The notes beneath the pieces were generated by a model. The model was not told where the DNA came from, did no database searches, and worked only from the letters and a program-made list of their open reading frames with translations. From positions 1 to 14,967 of the forward strand of contig JAZOPU010000063.1 of assembly GCA_045655705.1 (NCBI GenBank): DNA of 14,967 nucleotides. Reading direction: 5' to 3'. Position numbers and translations under genes: made by a program. Positions 4,883-11,348 of this stretch are shown here, piece after piece (within the stretch, counting starts at the first letter, position 1; each line of letters begins with the position of its first letter). The DNA comes from Scatosoma sp045655705. Its GTDB lineage: Bacteria; Bacillota; Clostridia; Christensenellales; Borkfalkiaceae.

Positions 4883-4931
4883 TCTTTTTTGACAATTTTT
4901 TAAAAAATTTTTAATATTTTTTTTCGCACGC

Positions 4932-5426
4932 TCAAATAGACAAAATAACCGTGTGTTTACCTTTCTTTTTCGCGTAGGTAAGCGTTTGAAACGTCCCGCC
5001 CTCCTGCTTCCCGTTCCAGATAGCGAGAACCGCGTCGGACTTATCCACCATATACCGATTGCGCGCGTGCATACACCAAGGGGTGTAACGCTCGGAAAGC
5101 ACGTTCACTTCGTCCGCGCGAGAAAGAATAGTATCATAGCGTTTCTTATCCGCGTTCGACCACCGCCCTGCCTGATCGGCGCAAGGCACGGCAATTTCCA
5201 AAAGGATATTAGGATTTACTTCCTTATATAATAATACGGTTTCCGCGAAATCCAAGTCCGCGCCAAGCGCCCCCCCGCTGATAAAACGGGTATAGCCCTG
5301 CTCGACAAACTCCCCGACGATCCTTTTAAGCTCGTCAAGGTATTTTTTATGCTCGTAGCAAGTTTTGTCGTAATAATCCCAGGCAAAACCTTTGGGTCTA
5401 TGCCCAGTACAAGTAAGAGTTTTCAT
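4932..5426 (-). CDS. YpsA-like SLOG-domain protein (DUF1273 family)
   Basis: This 164-residue protein belongs to the SLOG superfamily (YpsA, DprA and LOG-like Rossmann folds) thought to bind nucleotides or nucleotide-derived ligands; YpsA of B. subtilis affects cell division. It has the family GHRP motif at 8-11, a GGALGAD loop at 51-57, RNRYMVDKSDAVLAIWNG at 122-139, and GGT at 143-145 before a helical YAKKKGK. It has no membrane segment. Upstream of the ATG at 5426 there is no Shine-Dalgarno motif. The hairpin array at 5435-5645 begins nine bases before the start and fills the gap to the aminotransferase, so translation or transcription of this gene may depend on that structure. No clear terminator follows before the rpmG promoter. 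The biochemical role is unknown. Confidence 0.88.
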   Translation of the reverse strand: MKTLTCTGHRPKGFAWDYYDKTCYEHKKYLDELKRIVGEFVEQGYTRFISGGALGADLDFAETVLLYKEVNPNILLEIAVPCADQAGRWSNADKKRYDTILSRADEVNVLSERYTPWCMHARNRYMVDKSDAVLAIWNGKQEGGTFQTLTYAKKKGKHTVILSI

Positions 5427-5434
5427 AAACGAAA

Positions 5435-5645
5435 ATGAAATTTTTTCGCTCTGCGAAAAGTGAATTTTTAACTCCGTTAAAGTGAAATTTACGCTCCGCG
5501 CAAGTGAAATTTTTTCGCTTTCGCGAAAAAGTTATTGTAATATTTCCACAACTTGCCCCAAAGGGGCATACTTCACTGCGACAAAGTCGCTAATTCACTT
5601 GCCTTTCGGCATACTTCACTTTTGCCTAACGGGCAAATACTTCAC
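5435..5645. repeat. Mirror-symmetric array of hairpins with GTGAA/TTCAC boxes
   Basis: Four (A/G)TGAA boxes (starting 5435, 5460, 5482, 5504) are followed by four complementary TTCAC boxes (starting 5572, 5594, 5615, 5641). Each gap between boxes holds a different short hairpin. Examples are TTTTCGC/GCGAAAA (5443-5459), TTTAAC/GTTAAA (5467-5481), TTTTTCGC/GCGAAAAA (5511-5530), TGCCCC/GGGGCA (5554-5568), GCGAC/GTCGC (5578-5590) and TTTGCC/GGCAAA (5621-5637). Gap lengths mirror each other: 20, 17, 17 on the left and 17, 16, 21 on the right. The array fills the whole space between the aminotransferase stop and the SLOG gene. Function is unknown. Confidence 0.85.
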
Positions 5646-6836
5646 CTATAAATTATAGTCTTTTGCTAATTTTTCAAACAACGGCAATGCGCGTTCGATT
5701 TGCTCCGTTTGCACGCAATACGCCACGCGTACCCAGCCCGCATAGCCAAAATCCGCACCGTTCACGAGCAATAGCTCGTATTTTTTTGCCTTTTCGCAAA
5801 AGGCTTTCGCATCCGCTTCCGCGGCTTTGACGAATAAATAAAACGCGCCGTCGGGGTAAATGCAGGTAAAGCCGTATTTTGTGAGTGCGTTATACAAAAG
5901 GTCGCGGTTGCGCTTGTAAATGCTCAAATCCGCCGTCAAGCCGTCGCACTCTGCCGCCACGCGCTGGAACAGCGCAGGCGCGCACACAAACCCCAAGGCT
6001 CTCCCCGCACCGCATACGCACGCATATAACGCTTTCGCATTCTCCGCTTTGGGGCTGACTAAAATATACCCCACGCGCTCCCCGGGGAGCGAAAGCGATT
6101 TTGAATAGGAATAACAAACGAACGTATCGTCGTAATAACGCATCGGGCTTGCCACCGCCGTCGCCGTATCGTATACAAGCTCACGGTACGGCTCGTCCGA
6201 GATAAGGTATATTTTCTTGCCGTATTCTTCGCTCTTTTCTTTCAAGATTTTAGCAAGCTCTTGCAAGATATTCTCCCCGTACACCACCCCCGACGGGTTG
6301 TTAGGAGAATTGATAAGCACCCCTTTGGTATGGGGATTGATTGCTTTTTTGAGCGCGGTAAAATCAGGTAACATGGTCTTTTCGTCGGAAGGCACGACCA
6401 CGAGCCTTGCCCCCGCGTTTTCCACGAACACACGGTATTCAGGGAAGAAGGGCGCAAACACGATAAACTCGTCGTTTTCTTCTTGTAACGCTTTGAGCGT
6501 GATCGTCAGCGACGCCGCCGCCCCGCAGGTCATATATAAATCGTCGCCCGAAACCGCCACGCCAAACCGACGGGAATAATTCAAAGCGATTGTATCGCGA
6601 ACAGTCTTGTCCCCTTGCGCGGAAGTGTAGCCGTGGAGCTGTACGGACGGCATTTCTTTGACGATACGGCAAATGCTCTCGTTCACCGCGTTGGGCGCAG
6701 GCACGGACGGATTACCGATGGAAAAATCGAACACGTTCTCCGCGCCAATCTCGCTCGCACGCACCTTTGCATACTCAAAAATTTCTCTTATCGTCGAACG
6801 CTTACTGCCCAGCGTATACATTTTTTCATTATACAT
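5646..6836 (-). CDS. Class I/II pyridoxal phosphate aminotransferase
   Basis: This is a fold-type I, PLP-dependent aminotransferase moving an amino group between an amino acid and a 2-oxo acid in the cytoplasm. The 396 residues match the family. Visible residues are the substrate/PLP segment SPNNPSG (177-183), SDEPY with D214 (contacts the PLP ring nitrogen) and Y217, the Schiff-base lysine K246 in SYSKSLSLPGERVGY, and R370 in GWVRVAYC, which should bind the substrate carboxylate. Together these indicate an active enzyme of the aspartate aminotransferase/YbdL-like group. The amino acid used cannot be told. The ATG at 6836 has AAGGAG some twelve bases upstream. It overlaps the end of the DUF975 gene by eight bases, so translation is likely coupled. 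Confidence 0.92.
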   Translation of the reverse strand: MYNEKMYTLGSKRSTIREIFEYAKVRASEIGAENVFDFSIGNPSVPAPNAVNESICRIVKEMPSVQLHGYTSAQGDKTVRDTIALNYSRRFGVAVSGDDLYMTCGAAASLTITLKALQEENDEFIVFAPFFPEYRVFVENAGARLVVVPSDEKTMLPDFTALKKAINPHTKGVLINSPNNPSGVVYGENILQELAKILKEKSEEYGKKIYLISDEPYRELVYDTATAVASPMRYYDDTFVCYSYSKSLSLPGERVGYILVSPKAENAKALYACVCGAGRALGFVCAPALFQRVAAECDGLTADLSIYKRNRDLLYNALTKYGFTCIYPDGAFYLFVKAAEADAKAFCEKAKKYELLLVNGADFGYAGWVRVAYCVQTEQIERALPLFEKLAKDYNL

Positions 6837-7473
6837 TTTCTTCTATCTCTCCTTGCACGATTTCCGTGGGCATAAGCTCGGCTTTTAAAGCTTCGTAGAA
6901 ATTCGCCCGCGCCGTTTGGTGATAAGGCGCAACGAAAAATATACCAATACCCAAGCACAACGCCCCCACGATATACCAACCCAAAAAGCTCAAATCCAAG
7001 CAAAACAACTGCCACTTGTGCCCGTCCATCATTTGACGGCTTTGCGTAATACAATCAATCGGCTCTATGCCCTTATTATTTTTTTCTTGTTGGATATAAA
7101 AACACATCGCATACGAATAACTTTTCACAATTCCAGGCACAACCAAAAGCAACGACCATAAAAAGGTCAAAAGCATTTGTAAAAACCCGAGCATAGCGGA
7201 ATGTCCGAAGTTTTCGGAAAAGCCGACGAACGCGTGCGACACGTCCCACTTTTCCCCTTCCACGCACTCGACGGTCGCCCGCGCCACACCGTAAAGAAGC
7301 GGACCGGAAATAATAATAACGACGATTACGCCAAATATAAACAAGCTCGTTGCCGCCGCTTCGGCAAGCGGTAACATTGCACAAACCGCGAGCATGGTCA
7401 ACCATTTACTCTTAAAAATATTTTCACCAAGCTGTTTACGCGCATTTTCACGCAATAACGCATTTTGTACCAT
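6829..7473 (-). CDS. DUF975 family integral membrane protein
   Basis: This 214-residue membrane protein resembles the DUF975 family of Bacillota, whose role is unknown. Hydrophobic segments lie at about 25-63 (probably two), 92-114 and 158-183. The family pattern is clear in LLLVVPGIVKSYSYAMCFYI (108-127), the ITQSRQMMDGHKWQLF loop that follows, and LSFLGWYIVGALCLGIGIFF with PYHQTARANFYEAL near the end. There is no signal peptide. Its promoter is at 7538-7566, and the 5' UTR carries a single hairpin unit related to the 5435-5645 array. It is the first gene of a two-gene operon with the aminotransferase, which starts inside its last codons. Confidence 0.88.
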   Translation of the reverse strand: MVQNALLRENARKQLGENIFKSKWLTMLAVCAMLPLAEAAATSLFIFGVIVVIIISGPLLYGVARATVECVEGEKWDVSHAFVGFSENFGHSAMLGFLQMLLTFLWSLLLVVPGIVKSYSYAMCFYIQQEKNNKGIEPIDCITQSRQMMDGHKWQLFCLDLSFLGWYIVGALCLGIGIFFVAPYHQTARANFYEALKAELMPTEIVQGEIEENV

Positions 7474-7499
7474 AAAAACTCCTTGTATAAGTGCATTTT

Positions 7500-7530
7500 T
7501 TCACTTTTGCTTGAAAAGCAAATACTTCAC
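7500..7530. repeat. Single hairpin unit related to the 5435-5645 array
   Basis: Two TTCAC boxes (7500-7504 and 7526-7530), 26 bases apart, flank a perfect 7-bp stem TTTGCTT/AAGCAAA (7506-7512, 7516-7522). The outermost array unit at 5615-5645 has the same boxes, same 26-base period and the same outer stem (TTTGC/GCAAA) but a different inner stem and loop. It lies between the DUF975 promoter and its start codon. Confidence 0.75.
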
Positions 7531-7537
7531 TATTACC

Positions 7538-7566
7538 ATTATATCACTATTTTTCTTTTTTGTAAA
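7538..7566 (-). promoter_or_regulatory. Promoter of the DUF975-aminotransferase operon
   Basis: TTTACA (7566-7561) and TATAAT (7543-7538) are separated by 17 bases. The predicted start near 7531 makes the hairpin unit at 7500-7530 the very first part of the mRNA. Confidence 0.8.
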
Positions 7567-7576
7567 CTATTTCGAC

Positions 7577-7606
7577 AAAAAAACAAACCGCCGTTTGCAC
7601 AGCGGT
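7577..7606 (-). terminator. Terminator after the LRR protein gene
   Basis: On the minus strand an 8-bp stem (7606-7599 with 7594-7587, one G-U pair, loop GCAA) is followed by TTG and seven T residues down to 7577. It closes the single-gene LRR transcript just before the next promoter. Confidence 0.85.
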
Positions 7607-7624
7607 CTATTTTTGTCTTATCAA

Positions 7625-8758
7625 TTAGTTTTGTGCAGGTGCAGGATTCCAAAGCGTAGGCACGCCGTCTACGTCGTAATGCCAAGCATTCGCGTCCGTC
7701 GTTTGCTCTTCGCTATAGAAATATACCTTTACACGGTTGGTAGTTTTATCTTCTTCGTACTTTTTATTCCAACCGTTCGACGTGATAAACTCAAATTGTT
7801 TTGCCGTTCCTTCAAAGAATACGACAAGTTCTTCACAACCCGCAAATGCAAATCTGCCGATTTTTTCAAGCGTGTTAGGGAGAATAATTTGCTCAACAAA
7901 GTTTTCAGCTTTAAACGCCTCGTCGCCGATTTTTTTGCAAACGCTACCTTCTTCAAATACAATCGCCGTAAGTCCACACTCTTCGTCGAATGCATTGAGC
8001 GGGGTATCGTAGAACATATACATAGAAACGTACTCCACGTCCTTACCAATCGTCAACGTGCAAGAATTTGCTTTCGTACCAACTGCGTAGAACGCGTGAC
8101 GAATATTGTAGTTCTTTTTACCGTTTGCATCTTCCGTTATAAGTACAGCTTCACAATTTACGGGATTGTAATAGATTTCTTCTACGTTTACACAACCCGA
8201 GAACGATTCTCTACCAAGGCTCGTAACACCTTTGCCGATAGAAATTTTCTTTACGCCGTCGCAAGCGTAAAATGCATACGATTCGATTTTCGTTACCGTA
8301 TCGGGGATAACGATTTCCGTCAAAGCGTCGCAATTTTTAAACGCTCCTTCCGTAATCACCGTAACGGTAGAAGGGAGAGAAACTTCTTTAAGCGCGCTAC
8401 AATTTTCAAACGCGTTTTTGCCGATTATTTCCACGCCTTCGGGAATAACCACTTTTTCCAAAGCGGTTGCATCCTTAAACGCCTCTTCGGCGATTGCTTT
8501 TACGGGTAAACCCTCGTATTCTGCTTCAATTTCAAGTTCTTTTTGCTTGTCGCCAACGTCGGTAACTATGTAATATTGTCCGTTCTCCGAAAGCTCATAG
8601 GTAGGCTTGAACAAACGTTGCAACACGAGCACAACGATAACCACTACCATAGCAAGCGTAATGCCAAGGAAAATAAATCCCATAACTTTTTTCGCGGTTT
8701 TGTTTTTCACGACGATTTCATCGTTTCCCGTTTCCACCGCTTCTGCTTTTCTACGCAT
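7625..8758 (-). CDS. BspA-like leucine-rich-repeat protein with N-terminal membrane anchor
   Basis: The 377-residue protein has a charged N-terminus (1-24), one transmembrane helix (about 25-47, KVMGFIFLGITLAMVVV...) and then an extracellular beta-solenoid. From about 70 to 185 there are roughly five LRR_5/BspA-type repeats of 22-23 residues (pattern AF.NC..L.EV.LPSTVT.I...AF). After a less regular insert with cysteines come two more repeats near 245-305. The C-terminus is a short tail ending in PAPAQN with no LPXTG anchor. Such proteins are common surface adhesins or sensors in gut Bacillota; here the binding partner is unknown. I choose the ATG at 8758 because AAGGAG (8772-8767) lies nine bases upstream; an in-frame GTG at 8767 overlaps that motif. 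It has its own promoter and terminator. Confidence 0.88.
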   Translation of the reverse strand: MRRKAEAVETGNDEIVVKNKTAKKVMGFIFLGITLAMVVVIVVLVLQRLFKPTYELSENGQYYIVTDVGDKQKELEIEAEYEGLPVKAIAEEAFKDATALEKVVIPEGVEIIGKNAFENCSALKEVSLPSTVTVITEGAFKNCDALTEIVIPDTVTKIESYAFYACDGVKKISIGKGVTSLGRESFSGCVNVEEIYYNPVNCEAVLITEDANGKKNYNIRHAFYAVGTKANSCTLTIGKDVEYVSMYMFYDTPLNAFDEECGLTAIVFEEGSVCKKIGDEAFKAENFVEQIILPNTLEKIGRFAFAGCEELVVFFEGTAKQFEFITSNGWNKKYEEDKTTNRVKVYFYSEEQTTDANAWHYDVDGVPTLWNPAPAQN

Positions 8759-8798
8759 AACCAACACTCCTTATAAATAAATTTTTTATAGTAAAACC

Positions 8799-8827
8799 AT
8801 TATACCACATATTTTTCAACAAAACAA
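8799..8827 (-). promoter_or_regulatory. Promoter of the LRR protein gene
   Basis: A consensus TATAAT (8804-8799) follows a partial -35 TTGTTT (8827-8822) with a 17-base spacer. Transcription would begin near 8792 and give a leader of about 35 bases. Confidence 0.65.
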
Positions 8828-8877
8828 CTTTTTTTTCATTATTTTGTAAACTTTTTAAACAAATTTACCCCCCACGC

Positions 8878-8908
8878 AAAAGCGCACCCTTTGCAAGGAT
8901 GCGCTTTT
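8878..8908 (-). terminator. Terminator closing the capsid gene module
   Basis: A 14-bp stem (8908-8895 with 8891-8878, loop of three) pairs fully on minus-strand RNA through one G-U pair. On plus-strand RNA the same position would be a C-A mismatch, so the structure favours minus-strand transcripts. Its U residues lie inside the distal stem; the longer T-run is on the plus strand. It starts seven bases after the last phage-like gene and marks the border with host genes. Confidence 0.75.
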
Positions 8909-8914
8909 TCTTTT

Positions 8915-9400
8915 TTAAATACCGCCCGAAGTACTCGCTTTAAGCTGTGCGTACAGCGTGCTATACGTTTCATTGAGATACACGGGCGCGACCTTGTCGT
9001 TTTTAAAGACGGCAAACCGCTCGTCCGCGTCCGAATAGGTATTCAAATAATAATCCCGCACGACGATATACCGCTCGGGCACAGCCAAGGAATAATCAAT
9101 AGGATATCCCGCTTCGCTCACCGTGGCTTTGGAGGCAAAACGCAAATAAAAGAGCAACGAGTCGCGTAAGTTTTCCACTTCGAGTTCATATTTTTTTTGC
9201 AATTTATTTTTACATAAAGCAAAAATATCCGAACGGAACACGCCCTGCGATAACAGCTCGTTCTTTTGCGCGACGATATCTTCTTCCAGCCGTGCTTTCA
9301 ACCGTTCTTTTTTTAATTGCGCCGACTGCACTTCCAAAATTTGTTCTTCGGAGAGCTGGGCATACTGCTCGTCCGTATAAGAAATAATATCAATCGTCAT
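8915..9400 (-). CDS. Hypothetical protein, last gene of the capsid module (161 aa)
   Basis: I do not recognise this 161-residue protein. Residues about 12-95 are rich in Glu, Lys, Leu and Gln with heptad-like spacing (SEEQILEVQSAQLKKERLKARLEED) and probably form long helices or a coiled coil. Residues 100-160 look mixed, with many Tyr (ERYIVVRDYYLNTYSDADER). It has no membrane segment. The start overlaps the stop of the 440-aa gene as ATGA (9397-9400), and GGAGG lies close upstream, so it is coupled to the head genes. Position after adaptor and hub genes would suit a tail needle, plug or small connector protein, but that is only positional. Confidence 0.75.
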   Translation of the reverse strand: MTIDIISYTDEQYAQLSEEQILEVQSAQLKKERLKARLEEDIVAQKNELLSQGVFRSDIFALCKNKLQKKYELEVENLRDSLLFYLRFASKATVSEAGYPIDYSLAVPERYIVVRDYYLNTYSDADERFAVFKNDKVAPVYLNETYSTLYAQLKASTSGGI

Positions 9401-10719
9401 GCAACCACCTCCGCTTCTATCGCTCTAATTTCCGTGTCTTTATCAAGCTGTATTTTCAAAGTAAACGCCTGTCCGCGCACGCCGATAAACGCGTCGCGAC
9501 AGCCCGTGGATATATCCACAAAGCTTTCTCTCGTTCTACCGCCCGCACTCACGAACACCCGCGCGCTCCCGTGCCCGAAAAACCGCAACGACTTCAAGGT
9601 TTTCACGCCCAAGACCCCAAACGAAAGATTGTTCGCGGTAAAATACGCTTTTTCCCCCGACGGCAACGCGTCACTCTCGCGCAAACGGCAAAACCCCGCG
9701 TTCTCATAACACAACGCTTCGCCCTTGCAAGCGGAAAGACCCGTCATCGCAAAGCTATGATATCCTTGCCCCGTCGCCCCGTCTACAACCAAGCCTTTTT
9801 CCTTGTCGTCGCCACCTTGATAGCGCAAATAATATTTCCCGTCCGCGGTAGCGTGCGCGCATACCTGGTCGCCTGTTTTTATGTCGAAACCCAAGTTTGC
9901 GCACGCGCGCTGTACATTCGTTCCGTCAAAAGCAAACAAGCCGTTTTCCGTCAAAAAGAAAATCTTGTTTTCGCACGCACCCACCGAACCCCCAAAGATG
10001 CGCCCACCGCTATATGGCAAACTCTCCACGCAAAAATCCTTTCCGCTTCCCGCGCCTTGCAAACGGCTTATACCGTATTCGTAAAAAACGTATAAGTATT
10101 CTTTAAAAGCGCAAAGCGCAACGATTTTTCCTTTTGCCGTGGGGAGCGCGATACGCCCCCCGCCGTCGACGGTGCACTCAAAATTGCTTGGCTCTGTCGG
10201 CGCGCTGTAAATAAGCGTAAAGGGTTGTTCCACGCAAAAGAGCCGTTCGTTAAAAAAGCACACGGCTGTGCTCACCGGCGTATTGTTGACTTGAACCATT
10301 CCCGATTGCTCGTCGTATAGAAACACGCCCTTTTCGCTGGCGAACGCCATTTTTGCATTGTTTTCGCTATCAAATACGAGCGTCCCGCCCGTGCGCACGG
10401 TAAAATCATATCGGCTGAGTGGCTTCGTGCCGTTGTCGAGAAACACCAACCCTTTTTTCGTGACGAATCCATATTTTCCGCTTTCCCCGCTGGGCAAGAA
10501 GAAATAATAATCCGCGACGGGCGTAGTATTGCCAATGCCATACCCGCTACCGTCGGGGCGCAAAAGTATATGCACGCCCACGCCCGTTTTCAAGCTTTCC
10601 CCCGTTTGACAGTTTTCGCTCTCGCTTGCCAAAAGTCCTTTTTGCCCAACCTCGTTCCCGTCCTTTTCAACGACGGAAAACGCGTCGTAGCGCACCCGTT
10701 TGGTCTTTCCCAATTTCAT
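9397..10719 (-). CDS. Beta-rich phage structural protein, probable tail hub/head-closure protein
   Basis: This 440-residue protein is rich in Gly, aromatic residues and beta-strand patterns, with repeated short motifs such as GLVFLDNG, GVFLYDEQSG and GLFAFDGTN that look like propeller blades. P22 gp10 and T7 gp12-type proteins, which close the head below the portal and adaptor, have this character and this gene position. I infer that role from architecture and order; I do not see a diagnostic motif. The C-terminal 100 residues form a separate domain (GVLGVKTLKSLRFFGHGSAR onward). It contains unusually many cysteines. The start at 10719 is three bases after the previous stop, with GGTGGGTG as a modest ribosome binding site. 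Its stop overlaps the next start. Confidence 0.65.
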   Translation of the reverse strand: MKLGKTKRVRYDAFSVVEKDGNEVGQKGLLASESENCQTGESLKTGVGVHILLRPDGSGYGIGNTTPVADYYFFLPSGESGKYGFVTKKGLVFLDNGTKPLSRYDFTVRTGGTLVFDSENNAKMAFASEKGVFLYDEQSGMVQVNNTPVSTAVCFFNERLFCVEQPFTLIYSAPTEPSNFECTVDGGGRIALPTAKGKIVALCAFKEYLYVFYEYGISRLQGAGSGKDFCVESLPYSGGRIFGGSVGACENKIFFLTENGLFAFDGTNVQRACANLGFDIKTGDQVCAHATADGKYYLRYQGGDDKEKGLVVDGATGQGYHSFAMTGLSACKGEALCYENAGFCRLRESDALPSGEKAYFTANNLSFGVLGVKTLKSLRFFGHGSARVFVSAGGRTRESFVDISTGCRDAFIGVRGQAFTLKIQLDKDTEIRAIEAEVVA

Positions 10720-10722
10720 TTT

Positions 10723-11274
10723 TCACACCCACCTTCTTGAACTTATTTTTTTGACGGGCTTTGCGCGGTACGTCGCGGCGATGGCTTGCTTGTATTTCTT
10801 GTCCCAAATCGCCGCTTCTTCAAACCGCCCGCTCGCCAAACAAAACTCCGACGCAATCCCATACGCGAACAAACGCACGCTCACGAGCGCGTGAAACTCG
10901 CTTTCGTCGGTAAACGTTTTTTCCGTCGGCGTGTAGGTATAGCAAACGCGCACTTTCCCGCATTGTGTTTTCACGTAATCGGGAAAAAGCTTAAATTCCA
11001 GTTCGTTGCCCCATGTATCGGTAATTTGCAGTATACGCACGGCAGAACGGGAAAAGGCGGAATACTCGATTGCGCCCGTGGTCGTTTCCACTTCTTCTTC
11101 GGCGCGTAAGGGCAAATAATCGAGCGCCAACTCGTTCTCTACGAGATTGAATGCACGGAGCAAATTTTCCGTATCCGCTTTGGCGTTTTCCGAACCGCCT
11201 GACACGTAGTCGTTGACTTCGTCGGCGATACCAAGCTCGGTTGCCGCCGCAAGAATAATATCCAAAACTTTCAT
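10723..11274 (-). CDS. Phage head-tail adaptor (P22 gp4 / T7 gp11-like)
   Basis: This 183-residue protein fits the podovirus adaptor that binds beneath the portal ring. An N-terminal helix (VLDIILAAATELG) is followed by helices (NLLRAFNLVENELALDYLPL), a beta-rich middle (EVETTTGAIEYSAFSRSAVR, then KVRVCYTYTP) and a C-terminal helical pair (LVSVRLFAYGIASEFCLASG, EEAAIWDKKYKQAI). This helix-strand-helix order is known for the gp4/gp11 adaptor family, and the gene position after the capsid gene agrees. The start at 11274 has AAGGAGG eight bases upstream. A terminator-like hairpin separates it from the capsid gene. Family assignment is by eye. Confidence 0.7.
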   Translation of the reverse strand: MKVLDIILAAATELGIADEVNDYVSGGSENAKADTENLLRAFNLVENELALDYLPLRAEEEVETTTGAIEYSAFSRSAVRILQITDTWGNELEFKLFPDYVKTQCGKVRVCYTYTPTEKTFTDESEFHALVSVRLFAYGIASEFCLASGRFEEAAIWDKKYKQAIAATYRAKPVKKISSRRWV

Positions 11275-11288
11275 AAACCAACCTCCTT

Positions 11289-11327
11289 AAAAATACGGCG
11301 CTCACACCGTAATTTTGCGTGAGCGCC
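11289..11327 (-). terminator. Terminator-like hairpin just after the capsid gene
   Basis: A perfect 9-bp GC-rich stem (11327-11319 with 11305-11297, 13-base loop) is followed on the minus strand by GTA and five T residues (11293-11289), and then at once by the next ribosome binding site. Leaky termination here would give more capsid than adaptor mRNA, as T7 does after its capsid gene. Confidence 0.65.
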
Positions 11328-11348
11328 TTTTTCCTAACCCTTACGGAA

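Noticed and set aside
4876..4896. Intrinsic terminator for the SLOG gene
   Set aside because: The hairpin on the minus strand is not followed by a U-tract; T residues follow only on the plus strand, where no gene needs termination. It is better read as part of the rpmG promoter region.
5435..5645. CRISPR array
   Set aside because: The repeated boxes are only five to eight bases, switch to their reverse complement halfway, and the intervals are self-complementary hairpins, unlike CRISPR repeats and spacers. No cas genes are nearby.
7394..8509. Long plus-strand open frame (371 codons) opposite the LRR and DUF975 genes
   Set aside because: It crosses the terminator, promoter and hairpin unit between two well-supported minus-strand genes, has low-complexity Arg/Phe-rich content typical of an antisense shadow, and matches no protein type.
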